From: Schlesneria sphaerica
Lineage (GTDB): Bacteria > Planctomycetota > Planctomycetia > Planctomycetales > Planctomycetaceae
DNA length: 64,000 bases
Reading direction: 5' to 3'
NCBI RefSeq assembly: GCF_044336245.1
Contig: NZ_CP172346.1
Coordinates: 6,944,001-7,008,000, forward strand
In this document: one piece after another, positions 44,481 to 53,395 of the stretch
How positions within the stretch are numbered: the first letter of the stretch is position 1
How the letters are laid out: each line of letters begins with the position of its first letter
Program-made: the position numbers and the translations under genes
Notes under the pieces: model-generated
Told to the model about the DNA's origin: nothing
Databases searched by the model: none
The model's input: only the letters and a program-made list of their open reading frames with translations

Positions 44481-45968
44481 ATGCCGCGAGTTGGAATTCT
44501 TGCTTTGATTCAAGAGTCGAACACGTTCCTGCCTGGGGCGACGACATTGGATCATTTCCGTCAGGAATTGCTGCTTGTAGGCGAAGACGTCCGTCAGGCG
44601 TTTGCAACGGCTCACCACGAAGTTCGTGGATTTTTTGATGGACTCGCAGCGGCAGGAATCGAAGCCGTACCGTTGTTCGCAGCGCGAGCCCTTCCCTTCG
44701 GGACGATTGAACCAGAAGCGTTCAACCATTTGCTGGATGTGATGCTCAGTGAACTCCGCAAGGCCGGGCCTTTAGACGGGTTGCTGGTTGCACCGCACGG
44801 TGCAACGGTTTCCAAAGACTATCCTGATGCCGACGGTGAATGGCTGACCCGGGTTCGCCAAGCCGTGGGGCCTGATCTTCCCATCATCGGAACACTTGAT
44901 CCACACGGGAATCTTTCTCCGGAAATGGTCGCTGCGACGAATGCGCTCGTTGCCTATCGCACGAACCCGCACGTCGACCAGGAACAACGCGGGCTCGAAG
45001 CCGCGATCCTCATGGTGCGCACATTAAAAGGAGAGATTCGCCCGGTCCAGGCGGCCTGCTATCCACCCATGGCCATCAACATCGAACGGCAATGTACTTC
45101 GGAATCCCCCTGTCTGGAGTTGTGTGCCCGCTTCGATGAAGCGAGACATCGTCCCGGTGTGCTGGGGGCCAGCCTGATGTTCGGTTTCCCCTACGCTGAC
45201 GTCTCAGAAATGGGCTCGTCTGCATTGGTCATTGCAGACGGTCAGCCTGAATTGGCTCAGCAAGTGGCCAATGGACTCGGACAGGAAATGTGGAATCAGC
45301 GGCACGGGTTGGCCGGAACATTCCTGACCGTCGAAGAAGCTGTTGCTCAGGCCGTGAAACTTCCCGGACCCGTTTGCATGCTGGACATGGGTGACAATGT
45401 GGGGGGGGGATCGCCAGGCGACGGAACATGGATTGCCTGGGAACTTTATCGTACAGGAGTTGGCCCTGCGTTTGTCTGTATCGATGATGCTGACGCTGTC
45501 CGCACAGCGGAAGCGACGGGGGTGGGAAACACGGCGACGTTCACAATTGGTGGCAGGACAGATGACCTGCACGGTGCTCCGCTCGTAGGGACGTTTCGCG
45601 TCGAGCAACTGACCGACGGTCGGTTCAAGGAGTCGGAGGTACGGCATGGCGGATTCACCGAATTCGACCAGGGACGCACTGCAATCCTCAAGACCGATCG
45701 CGGCCTGACAATCATGGTCACAACCAAGCGGACGCTTCCGTTCAGTCTCAAGCAACTGACGGCTTTCGGCCTGCAACCCGATCAGTTTCAGATCATCGTG
45801 GCGAAAGGGGTGAATGCCCCACTGGCTGCTTACCGTCCGGTCTGTCCCAGTGTTCTGCGTGTCAATACGCGCGGGGTTACGATGGCCAACATGACGCAGC
45901 TTCCCTATCAGCATCGGCGGAAGCCAGTGTTCCCGTTCGAGGTCGAGACAACCTGGTCCATTCCATGA
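44481..45968 (+). CDS. M81 family metallopeptidase (microcystinase C/MlrC-like)
   Basis: 495 residues. The N-terminus RVGILALIQESNTF and motifs APHGATVSKDY, IIGTLDPHGNLS (Asp, His), AYRTNPHVDQ (His) and MLDMGDNVGGGSPGDGT match DUF1485/M81 proteins such as MlrC, with zinc ligands in DPHGN and NPHVD. MlrC cleaves linear microcystin; paralogues in other bacteria have unknown peptide substrates. A G9 run at 45401-45409 lies in the glycine codons. GGGGAGAG supports the start. Confidence 0.9.
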   Translation: MPRVGILALIQESNTFLPGATTLDHFRQELLLVGEDVRQAFATAHHEVRGFFDGLAAAGIEAVPLFAARALPFGTIEPEAFNHLLDVMLSELRKAGPLDGLLVAPHGATVSKDYPDADGEWLTRVRQAVGPDLPIIGTLDPHGNLSPEMVAATNALVAYRTNPHVDQEQRGLEAAILMVRTLKGEIRPVQAACYPPMAINIERQCTSESPCLELCARFDEARHRPGVLGASLMFGFPYADVSEMGSSALVIADGQPELAQQVANGLGQEMWNQRHGLAGTFLTVEEAVAQAVKLPGPVCMLDMGDNVGGGSPGDGTWIAWELYRTGVGPAFVCIDDADAVRTAEATGVGNTATFTIGGRTDDLHGAPLVGTFRVEQLTDGRFKESEVRHGGFTEFDQGRTAILKTDRGLTIMVTTKRTLPFSLKQLTAFGLQPDQFQIIVAKGVNAPLAAYRPVCPSVLRVNTRGVTMANMTQLPYQHRRKPVFPFEVETTWSIP

Positions 45969-46037
45969 ATGCTTGCAGCGGATCCTAAGGACCCCCCGCG
46001 ACAAAACTGTGACTCAAGCGTTCCGGCTTATCAGTAC

Positions 46038-46076
46038 GACCGATCACGCTGACAGACGGCCAGCTCGTGATCGGTC
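46038..46076 (+). terminator. 11-bp perfect inverted repeat after the M81 gene
   Basis: GACCGATCACG (46038-46048) and CGTGATCGGTC (46066-46076) are exact reverse complements with a 17-base loop. It lies 70 bases after the peptidase stop, in front of the secretion operon. TTGTGGGG follows, not a T-run. A GTG within the second arm is therefore an unlikely start for the next gene. Confidence 0.6.
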
Positions 46077-46105
46077 TTGTGGGGACTTTTACGTTGAGTA
46101 CTCCC

Positions 46106-47164
46106 ATGGCGAATCACGGCACTCTCCCCAATCCGCAGGGGCGACTGGAATCAATTCCCGTGGCCGCTCATGTGAATCACACGATTCATGCGGGCCTGCC
46201 CCTTGAGTCAGGACTGCGTGCTTTGGCGGAACAGACGCGATCGCGGTCAACGCGACGAGCACTGGTCGATTTGAGCGAGCAACTGGAAAGGGGAGTCCCC
46301 CTGGCGGACGCGATGCGGCACTCGACCGGGCGCTTGCCACGCACAATGACGGCTCTGGTCGAAGCGGGAATGAAGTCGGGCCGGCTGGACGCCGTGATGC
46401 AATACAGTGTTGATCAATCACAGCAGGCAATGTGGCTACGGCAAGAGATCTGGGCTTCGCTGGCGTACCCCGCATTCCTGATCTGTTTTGCCTGCTGCGT
46501 GAGTGCGTTCATTCTCTTATCGGTCATTCCCGCGTTTGAGGGAATCTTTGGTGACTTCGGTATTGAGTTGCCCGGCTTGACCGTTGCTCTGCTGAACTTC
46601 TCCAAATTCATGAGGAGAGCAGGTTGGGTTCTGGTCGCTAGCGCGGTTCCATTGATCTTATTTGCTCTCGCTGTGATTTCGGCAACGGGGAGACGCTGGT
46701 TTTCAAGAAACTGGCTGACTTCGATTCCGCTGCTGGGGAGCGTTTTCAGGCTTGCAGCACTGTCAGAGTTTTGCCGGGTCATGGGAATTCTGGTCGAAGC
46801 GAACCTGCCTTTCTCGAGTGCACTTCGCCACGCGGCAGATGCCAATAATGACGAATGGGTCTCGAGACGAGCGCGGCTGGTCGCAGTCGATATTGAAGAC
46901 GGCGTCTCACCAGACGACGCAGCTCTGGCGGCAGGACTTCCCAATGCATTGAGTCAGGTCTTTCGGCATGTGGGCTCGCAGCGGACCGTCGTTGATGCGC
47001 TCCACAGCCTGTCCGATTTATTTGCCGTGAGGTGCAGGGTCGCTTGCCGCACGCTGAATTCCATCTTTGAGCCCGTCGTGGTGCTGTCGGTGCTGGGACT
47101 GGCAGGAATGACCGTCGCCGCCATCTTTATCCCCTTGATCAAACTCTTGAATGCTCTCGCTTAG
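46106..47164 (+). CDS. Type II secretion system F family protein (first of two)
   Basis: 352 residues from ATG 46106 (MANHGTLPNPQG); a GTG upstream lies in a hairpin. The GspF/PilC fold has two T2SSF repeats: GLPLESGLRALAEQ...LSEQLERGVPLADAM...ALVEAGMKSGRLDAVM (cytoplasmic) followed by membrane segments, and again ILVEANLPFSSALRHAAD...VSPDDAAL. The final hydrophobic helix is VLGLAGMTVAAIFIPLIKL. It is the polytopic inner-membrane platform of type II secretion or type IV pilus machines. Ends 12 bases before the second GspF gene. No strong ribosome-binding site. Confidence 0.9.
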   Translation: MANHGTLPNPQGRLESIPVAAHVNHTIHAGLPLESGLRALAEQTRSRSTRRALVDLSEQLERGVPLADAMRHSTGRLPRTMTALVEAGMKSGRLDAVMQYSVDQSQQAMWLRQEIWASLAYPAFLICFACCVSAFILLSVIPAFEGIFGDFGIELPGLTVALLNFSKFMRRAGWVLVASAVPLILFALAVISATGRRWFSRNWLTSIPLLGSVFRLAALSEFCRVMGILVEANLPFSSALRHAADANNDEWVSRRARLVAVDIEDGVSPDDAALAAGLPNALSQVFRHVGSQRTVVDALHSLSDLFAVRCRVACRTLNSIFEPVVVLSVLGLAGMTVAAIFIPLIKLLNALA

Positions 47165-47176
47165 CAGGAGGCAACG

Positions 47177-48481
47177 ATGGACGGCACACAAATAGGGCTG
47201 ATAAGCGGGCCATTTGCTTTGCTGTTCGCCAGTATCGTCGTACGCGTCATCTCAGCCGTTCAGCCCGAGGGCCGCGCCAGTGCGGCCCGCCGCAGCATGC
47301 TGAACCAGTTGAGTTATGTTTTGATGGCGATCGCCATCGGCGGTCTGGTCTTCCTCACCTTCGCTGGGTACGCAATTGGTTTCTTCGGTCTGCTGATTGG
47401 CCTGGTCGTTTGCGTGTCGCTGATCACGACTGACCTCCGTGTGGCGAGTGCAAGGGCGCGAGCCAATCAGGTTGAGTTTCTGTGGTTGCTGGCTCTTGCC
47501 GTGCGGTCTGGCCGCCCCCTCGCCGACGAGATCGAGGCTTATGCCAAGGGGACCGACGGACGTCGCCATCGAATTCTGATGGATCTGACGAATCGGCTGC
47601 GCGAAGGAATTCCGCTTACGGAACTGGCAGTTCCCCAAGGTCTGTTGCCACGGTCGGCCGCATTGCAGATTCACTGTGGAGTGACTTCGGCGACCTTGCA
47701 CGACACGTTGCGTGCGACCGCTGTGCGAGTCACAAAAGAATTGACTGACGATGAGGACGAAGCAGGGAATATCGCCAGTGCCATGATTTATCCCTCTCTG
47801 ATTGTGCCGATTACCTGTCTGATTGTGGCCTTCCTGATGTACCAGGTCATTCCAAAGTTCGGGAGAATTTTCGCGGATTTTGGAACAGAACTTCCGACGC
47901 CGACCGTGCTGCTCATCCAGATCTCGCGTACGGTCAGCGATTACTGGTATCTGTATCTGGCGCCTTTGTTTTATGTTCCACTTGGAATTCTCATCTTGTC
48001 CTGTGTGGGACAGTATTACGGTTGGCGAGTTGTCCTCCAATCACTTCTCGGGCATTGGTTTATCAGATGGCATAGCCCCGATGTCTTACGCGCGGCCGCC
48101 CTGTGCGTGAATCAGGGAACCCCCCTCGATAAAGCCTTGCACTCCATTGCCAAGCATCCGGGACCGCTGCGACTTCGTCAGAGACTGGCGTGGGCAATCG
48201 ATACCCTCCAGGAGGGAGCTCCCCAGTGGCAGACCCTGCAGAGGGCAGGAATCGTCACCTACTCAGAAGCTGTTGTTCTCGAAACCGCCGAGAACTCGGG
48301 GAATCTTTCCTGGGCCATGGACATGGTGGCGAGTCAGATGGAACAGCGTACGGCGTTTCGCCTGGCAGCATTGACCGAAATATTACGGCCCATTGTCCTG
48401 CTGGCTGTCGCGTTGAGCGTAGCGATGGTCGTGATCTGCATCTTCCTTCCTTTGATCAAGCTTCTCAATGATCTGAGCTAG
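47177..48481 (+). CDS. Type II secretion system F family protein (second of two)
   Basis: 434 residues; AGGAGG eight bases before the ATG. The N-terminus adds two or three hydrophobic helices (LLFASIVVRVI, VLMAIAIGGLVFLTFAGYAIGFFGLL) not found in the first GspF. Then come GspF repeats: LLALAVRSGRPLADEIEAYAKG...LREGIPLTELAV and CVNQGTPLDKALHSIAK...LETAENSGNLSWAM, each followed by a membrane helix (PSLIVPITCLIVAFLMYQVI and VALSVAMVVICIFLPLIKLL). Two different GspF proteins in tandem suggest a heteromeric platform. Confidence 0.9.
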   Translation: MDGTQIGLISGPFALLFASIVVRVISAVQPEGRASAARRSMLNQLSYVLMAIAIGGLVFLTFAGYAIGFFGLLIGLVVCVSLITTDLRVASARARANQVEFLWLLALAVRSGRPLADEIEAYAKGTDGRRHRILMDLTNRLREGIPLTELAVPQGLLPRSAALQIHCGVTSATLHDTLRATAVRVTKELTDDEDEAGNIASAMIYPSLIVPITCLIVAFLMYQVIPKFGRIFADFGTELPTPTVLLIQISRTVSDYWYLYLAPLFYVPLGILILSCVGQYYGWRVVLQSLLGHWFIRWHSPDVLRAAALCVNQGTPLDKALHSIAKHPGPLRLRQRLAWAIDTLQEGAPQWQTLQRAGIVTYSEAVVLETAENSGNLSWAMDMVASQMEQRTAFRLAALTEILRPIVLLAVALSVAMVVICIFLPLIKLLNDLS

Positions 48482-48527
48482 TCGAAGCGGCTTTGCACAG
48501 TTCCCGCGTCATGAAAGTCCGTTTGGA

Positions 48528-48998
48528 ATGTTTCAAAAGACACACACAACTTCCTGTTTCCAAAGCGGCCCACCGAGTCGATGGTGTATTCCCGTGTCTG
48601 AGCGCAAGGGATTCACCTTGACCGAAATGGCCGGGACGAGCCTCTTGATGGTATTGGTGTTTACGACCACCATACCGATGCTGCAGGTGGTCGCACACGA
48701 GCGTCGGTCGACGGAACAACGCCAATTCGCCCTGCAACATGCGGCGAACTTGCTCGAACGAACCACTCAGCAGGAATGGTTAAAGCTCACACTAGGCGAA
48801 GTATCTCTACAGGATGCTGAAGAAGAACTTCGTCTCATCCTGCCGGGACTGGAGCAACAAGTTTCGGTTCATGAGGTGGTCGGAGAAGCTCAAGCACGTC
48901 GGATCGTTGCGTCAGTTCGCTGGAAGAATAAGGCCGGGGAATATGTCCAACCGTTAAAACTCTCTACCTGGCGTTACCAGATCGATGAGGTGCGGTGA
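48528..48998 (+). CDS. Prepilin-like pseudopilin
   Basis: 156 residues as opened at ATG 48528; the functional start may be the in-frame GTG at 48594 (VSERKGFTLTEM). The prepilin peptidase site is KG-FTLTEM followed by a hydrophobic helix (AGTSLLMVLVFTTTIPMLQV). The rest is a small helical/sheet domain, ending overlapped by the next gene (TGATG). Probably a minor pseudopilin of the GspI/GspJ kind. Confidence 0.78.
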   Translation: MFQKTHTTSCFQSGPPSRWCIPVSERKGFTLTEMAGTSLLMVLVFTTTIPMLQVVAHERRSTEQRQFALQHAANLLERTTQQEWLKLTLGEVSLQDAEEELRLILPGLEQQVSVHEVVGEAQARRIVASVRWKNKAGEYVQPLKLSTWRYQIDEVR

Positions 48999-49777
48999 TG
49001 TTGCATGACACTCTTATGGAGTCAGATCAGTCGGGTTTCACTTGCCGCGAGCGCCAGGGAAGCCGCAGAGACTTAAGTCCCCCCCTTTTATCGACGCAGC
49101 GCTGCCCTGTTCGAAAGAGACAGTCCCGGTTTGGACGATCAACAGCGAAGCACAGCCGGCGATGTGGATATACGCTCATTGAGATGGTTGTTGTGATCAG
49201 CATGTTGACGACGCTGTTCGGGATCATGGGGGTCACCTTCAATCTTCTGCTGAGAATGGACAAAGCGGTCTTGCAGGGGTTTGTCACAGAGCGAACCATA
49301 TCTCGACTGGCGATCCTGTTTCGGGATGACATTCATCAGGCAACCGAAGGGATCGTTGTGGAAGAGACGGAACTGACACTTCAGCCTCGATCGATGGGCC
49401 GGGATGCAGGCGTATCGGTCCGGTACGTCGTGACGGATCAAGGGGTAACACGGCTCACGCGGGATCAAGGTGCCGTTGTCGCCCGAGACGATTTCGTACT
49501 GCCCGACTGTGAGATCACTTTTGTTTCTGGCGAGGGTGATGAGGCGCAGCGACGAGTGCTTTCGATACGGCGTCCCGCTGCGAGTCCACTGGGGAAACGC
49601 CACGAGTACGCTCCACTGCGTCAACTGAATATCGAGGCCTATCTCTCGAAGCCATCGCCAGCTCAGGATTTGAGCGGGCAGCGAGCTTCTGATGAGGCAG
49701 CGACGACGGGCGATGAACCACCTGCGCGGTCAGGGGATTCCGACGCCGACGCGTCAGTGAAGGAGGAACAGGAATGA
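48998..49777 (+). CDS. Prepilin-like pseudopilin (GspJ-like)
   Basis: 259 residues. The ATG overlaps the previous stop (TGATG). An unusually long Arg/Ser-rich leader of about 56 residues precedes the prepilin site CG-YTLIEMVVVISMLTTLFGI. Then FRDDIHQATEG and QLEAA-like sheet regions resemble GspJ minor pseudopilins. The C-terminus is acidic and Ser/Asp-rich (DADASVKEEQE). The leader length is odd and a later start is possible. Confidence 0.72.
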   Translation: MLHDTLMESDQSGFTCRERQGSRRDLSPPLLSTQRCPVRKRQSRFGRSTAKHSRRCGYTLIEMVVVISMLTTLFGIMGVTFNLLLRMDKAVLQGFVTERTISRLAILFRDDIHQATEGIVVEETELTLQPRSMGRDAGVSVRYVVTDQGVTRLTRDQGAVVARDDFVLPDCEITFVSGEGDEAQRRVLSIRRPAASPLGKRHEYAPLRQLNIEAYLSKPSPAQDLSGQRASDEAATTGDEPPARSGDSDADASVKEEQE

Positions 49778-50193
49778 TACGAAAGCCTTCACGTCAGAGT
49801 GCCCCGCCAGGGGGGCGGGCCCGTCGCGGCGCGGCCATGTTAATCGCGTTGATGGCGCTGCTCCTTTCGTCACTCATCATCGCCGCGCTGTTACGAACGG
49901 CGGCGTTATCTCATCGACAACTGAAACGGGAGGAATACCGGATTCAGGCGAGCCTTCTGGCCGATGCGGGCTATCAACGGGCTCTCTTGCAGTTGCAGAA
50001 CAATCCGGAATGGACGGGGGAAGAATGGGCCCTCCAAGAAAAGCAACTCGCGCCAGGACGAACCGCCATGGTGAGAATCACTGTGGCAGCCGATTCCGAG
50101 GAATCCGGACTGCGTGCCGTGACGGCCACGGCAGATTACCCAGTGGATCACCCCGATCGAGTCCGCATCGTCAGAAAGCGAAACATTCCTTGA
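49774..50193 (+). CDS. Pseudopilin-like/PilX-type membrane protein
   Basis: 139 residues, ATG overlapping the previous stop (ATGA). It has an N-terminal basic part (SRQSAPPGGRARRGAA), one hydrophobic helix (MLIALMALLLSSLIIAALL) and a small domain rich in LxxAGYQRALLQLQNNPEW, resembling the GspK/PilX class of minor pilins. The typical GF(T)LIE cleavage site is replaced by GAAMLIALMAL. Part of the secretion operon. Confidence 0.72.
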   Translation: MIRKPSRQSAPPGGRARRGAAMLIALMALLLSSLIIAALLRTAALSHRQLKREEYRIQASLLADAGYQRALLQLQNNPEWTGEEWALQEKQLAPGRTAMVRITVAADSEESGLRAVTATADYPVDHPDRVRIVRKRNIP

Positions 50194-50247
50194 TTCATTA
50201 GCGATATTTCGTCCGCGATTGTCATCTCTCATCAGGAAATCAACACG

Positions 50248-51339
50248 ATGAACGGCATACACGTGCACCAGAAAGCAGCTCATTCAGGCGACAAGCATGT
50301 CACGTCTTCCCAGGCGTCGAGACCCCCTCTTTCGCGGAGGCCTCAGGCTCGGACAGCGCGAGGCCGAGGCTTTACACTCATCGAACTGCTGGTGGTGATC
50401 GCCATCATCGCGGTACTCATCGCGCTTCTCCTGCCGGCAGTCCAGCAGGCCCGGGAAGCAGCTCGGCGGACGCAGTGTAAGAACAACATGATGCAGATCG
50501 GTCTCGCCTTGACGAACTACATGATGGCTCATGATGTTCTCCCTCCCGGAACACAGAATGACTCGGGGCCGATCATGTCGAAGGAGAATGGGGGGTATCA
50601 CATGAGTTGGATGACTCAGATTCTTCCGTACATCGAGCAGCAGAATGTCTATGGTCACATCGACTTCACCAAATCGGTTTATGACCCGGCCAATGTTCCC
50701 GTACGGCAGCAGCGGATCAGCACTTTTATCTGCCCTTCGGATCCTGGCACCGGCGGGGGGGCGACAACGGCGCTGACCAGCTACTGCGGTGTTCATAACG
50801 ATTTTGAGACTCCCATCGATGTCAACCAAAACGGCGTCCTGTTTTTGAATAGCTCCATTCGCTATGAGCAAATTCGCGACGGGAGTTCGAATACGATCTT
50901 CGTGATGGAGACTCGTTTGAATTCAGGAAGTGACCTGGGATGGATTTCCGGCACAAAGTCTTCTTTACGGAATGCGGTACGAATCGCTCCGACTAGCGCC
51001 GGTGCTGGCGGACCCGTCAATCCCGAAGACGCCAAGGAAGACGAGTCAGACGCAGATCCCGAGGGGACGGTTGCTGCCGAGACGATTCCAGGGCCGGGCG
51101 TTTTGTTCGAACTTCACCCTGTTACACAAAGCAATGTCAACGGGGGGGATATCCGGCAGGAGTTGCGCGATCTGGAAAGGGGACGGGAAACTGTGGGGGG
51201 GCCGAGCAGCTTCCATACAGGTGGGGGTCACTTTGTACTGGGGGACGGCTCCGTCCGTTTCATCAGTCAGAATATCTCGCCGGACCTGTTGCGCAATCTC
51301 GCACATCGTGCCGACGGAGAAATGCTGAAAGAATTTTGA
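50248..51339 (+). CDS. DUF1559 prepilin-like protein of the secretion operon
   Basis: 363 residues. After a basic leader, the prepilin site RG-FTLIELLVVIAIIAVLIALLLP precedes PAVQQAREAARRTQCKNNMMQIG, and the C-terminus carries H-X9-DG (HTGGGHFVLGDGSVRF). Between residues of about 255 and 290 it has an acidic insertion (NPEDAKEDESDADPEG) absent from the 28953 paralogue. It closes the two-GspF operon, so this DUF1559 protein is likely its major pseudopilin-like subunit. Confidence 0.9.
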   Translation: MNGIHVHQKAAHSGDKHVTSSQASRPPLSRRPQARTARGRGFTLIELLVVIAIIAVLIALLLPAVQQAREAARRTQCKNNMMQIGLALTNYMMAHDVLPPGTQNDSGPIMSKENGGYHMSWMTQILPYIEQQNVYGHIDFTKSVYDPANVPVRQQRISTFICPSDPGTGGGATTALTSYCGVHNDFETPIDVNQNGVLFLNSSIRYEQIRDGSSNTIFVMETRLNSGSDLGWISGTKSSLRNAVRIAPTSAGAGGPVNPEDAKEDESDADPEGTVAAETIPGPGVLFELHPVTQSNVNGGDIRQELRDLERGRETVGGPSSFHTGGGHFVLGDGSVRFISQNISPDLLRNLAHRADGEMLKEF

Positions 51340-51674
51340 TACGACGTGCTGTAGGAATTGATCAGACAGACTTCTCGTAGTTATTGCACTCGACTTGTCG
51401 CCACCTCGGAACGAACGGGGAACAAAGTTGCGTCGGAGTTCTGGCGGATCAATCTGAGTCAAAGCTCTTCTTCACATCACGCTGAATTCAGACTGAATCT
51501 GGGGCAGTGCGAGAACAGCGACAGAAACGGCCGAGAGCCCATCGATCCGTCGCCATGGAGCGGATTCTCAGCGGTTTCTGAAACCAGAGCACACCGGGTG
51601 GTTTTTTGACCGAAGACAACTTAATCTCGTTCAAGTCTTGAAAGCACCATGGGACTTGTCGAGTAACGTCTGAA
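51340..51674. other. Intergenic region before the glycosyltransferase
   Basis: 335 bases. No hairpin with T-run or coding frame was seen; GAGTAACG lies shortly before the glycosyltransferase start. Confidence 0.4.
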
Positions 51675-52949
51675 ATGCATTTGGCGATAATCACCGCGGG
51701 CGGCGCGGGAATGTTCTGCGGCTCGTGCATGCACGACAACACATGGGCTCGCGCGTTGCACCAGGCCGGTATCGAGGTTTCGCTGATCCCGCTTTACACG
51801 CCGATTCGCGTCGATGAAGAGGACCAGACGTCGTCCCCTATCTTTTTCGGCGGGATTAACACTTACCTCAACGATCAGTTTGGATTCTGGCGAAGGCTAC
51901 CCCGCTTTCTGACACGCTGGCTCGATTCCCCCGCGATCATCCGCAGGGCGACTCGCGGTGCAGTCGAGACTGACGCCGCCAAATTGGGCAGTCTGACGGC
52001 ATCAATGGTTCATGGTGAACTGGGACCGCATCGCAAGTCGGGGGAAGAGCTGGCCGATTTCGTGGCGGCGCTGAAGCCGGATGTCGTCTGTTTCAGCAAC
52101 GCATTGCTTTCAGGTGCCTTGCGCGAATTGCGCAAACGGTATGCGGGCCCGGTCTACTGTGTGTTGCAAGGTGACGACGTTTTTCTCGATGGATTAGTCG
52201 AACCCTACCGGACAACGGTCATGAAGCGTTTGACGGAACGCGCGGCCGAGTTCGACGGCTACATTGTCCACAGCAAGTTCTATCGAGACTACATGTCTCG
52301 CTATTTGTCGCTGGCCCCCGGCAAGTTTCTGGAATTTCCTCTGGCAATTGACTGTGCCAAGCACGATGGACGGCCCAAAGAGGTTGTGGGGACCGCACCC
52401 ACAGTTGGCTATTTCGCCCGTATTTGTCCTGAAAAAGGACTCGATCTGCTGGTGGAAAGCGTGCTTCGGCTGAAACAGAAGGTCCCCGGCATTCGGCTAA
52501 AAGCGGGTGGCTATCTCGGGGCGCAAAACCAGTCCTACTTTGACTCCGTCGTCGAAATGGCCAGACCCCTCGGGGAGGCCTTCGAGTATGTGGGGAGTCC
52601 CGCGACTCATGCGGAAAAAGTCGAATTCATGAAATCGGTGGATGTCTTCAGCGTGCCAGCACGCTTCCAGGAACCAAAGGGGCTTTACGTGCTGGAGGCC
52701 TGGGCGAACGGAATTCCCGTCGTTCTGCCAGATCATGCTGCGTTTCCCGAACTGATTGATTCCACTGGGGGGGGACTCTTGTCCCGTAATGGCAGCACCG
52801 AATCGCTTGCCGAACTGCTTCAGCAGATTTTGCGAGATTCCAGCTTGCGGCAGCGTCTCGCGCGGGCCGGGTATGAGGGTGTCCGTTCGAAGCATGATCT
52901 GACTTCGCTGGCAAATGCCACCGGAACGCTCTTCAGCCACCTGCGATAG
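51675..52949 (+). CDS. Glycosyltransferase family 4-like protein
   Basis: 424 residues, GT-B fold. The N-terminal domain starts MHLAIITAGGAGMFCGSCMHDN, a glycine loop with two Cys that I associate with a planctomycete GT subgroup. The C-terminal domain has the GT4 signature: YFARICPEKGLDLLVES, AGGYLGAQNQ, FQEPKGLYVLEAWANGIPVVLPDHAAFPELI (the ExxxxxxxE motif). It transfers sugar from a nucleotide sugar to a glycan or lipid acceptor; specificity is unknown. A G8 run at 52767-52774 sits in glycine codons. Confidence 0.9.
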   Translation: MHLAIITAGGAGMFCGSCMHDNTWARALHQAGIEVSLIPLYTPIRVDEEDQTSSPIFFGGINTYLNDQFGFWRRLPRFLTRWLDSPAIIRRATRGAVETDAAKLGSLTASMVHGELGPHRKSGEELADFVAALKPDVVCFSNALLSGALRELRKRYAGPVYCVLQGDDVFLDGLVEPYRTTVMKRLTERAAEFDGYIVHSKFYRDYMSRYLSLAPGKFLEFPLAIDCAKHDGRPKEVVGTAPTVGYFARICPEKGLDLLVESVLRLKQKVPGIRLKAGGYLGAQNQSYFDSVVEMARPLGEAFEYVGSPATHAEKVEFMKSVDVFSVPARFQEPKGLYVLEAWANGIPVVLPDHAAFPELIDSTGGGLLSRNGSTESLAELLQQILRDSSLRQRLARAGYEGVRSKHDLTSLANATGTLFSHLR

Positions 52950-53395
52950 GAAGCAGGCCCGTTTGTACGGAGCTCTCAGTGAATGCCGGGGGCTGCTGTG
53001 CAGGATTCGTCCGCAGATTGATCAAATGGGTTCGGAATTCCCTTGCTGAAAGGCTGCTTGCCTCTGCTCGCAGCGTGATTTCGCGACCGCGATCGGTCTC
53101 CTTATCCCGCTTCTCAAGTAAGTCCGTTTCGCTGCCGCGGCGGGACGTGGAGGAGCCGGAGGTTCGGCGGGTTCTGCCGATGGGGTCGATCCAGAGCCGA
53201 AAAAGTGGAATTTTCAATACGATCCGAATGTTCGGTACAGTTTACCACACGACTGCGCCGATACTTCCGCTAGGCGCAGAATGCTGCGCCCGTTGAGTTA
53301 TCGTTGCGTTGGGGAGCGGAGAACGGGCTTCTCGGAGCTGAGACGAGACTCGCGAACGTTCCGAGTTCACGGCGTTCATAGTCAGGGAACGACTG
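52950..53395. other. Intergenic region before the BBP7 gene
   Basis: 446 bases. A hairpin CTGCGCC..GGCGCAG lies at 53253-53279, in the likely 5' leader of the BBP7 gene. No coding frame accepted. Confidence 0.4.

Noticed and set aside
45204..46004. 266-codon minus-strand frame
   Set aside because: Antisense to the M81 peptidase gene; no signal or domain.
47252..48040. 262-codon minus-strand frame
   Set aside because: Antisense to the second GspF gene.
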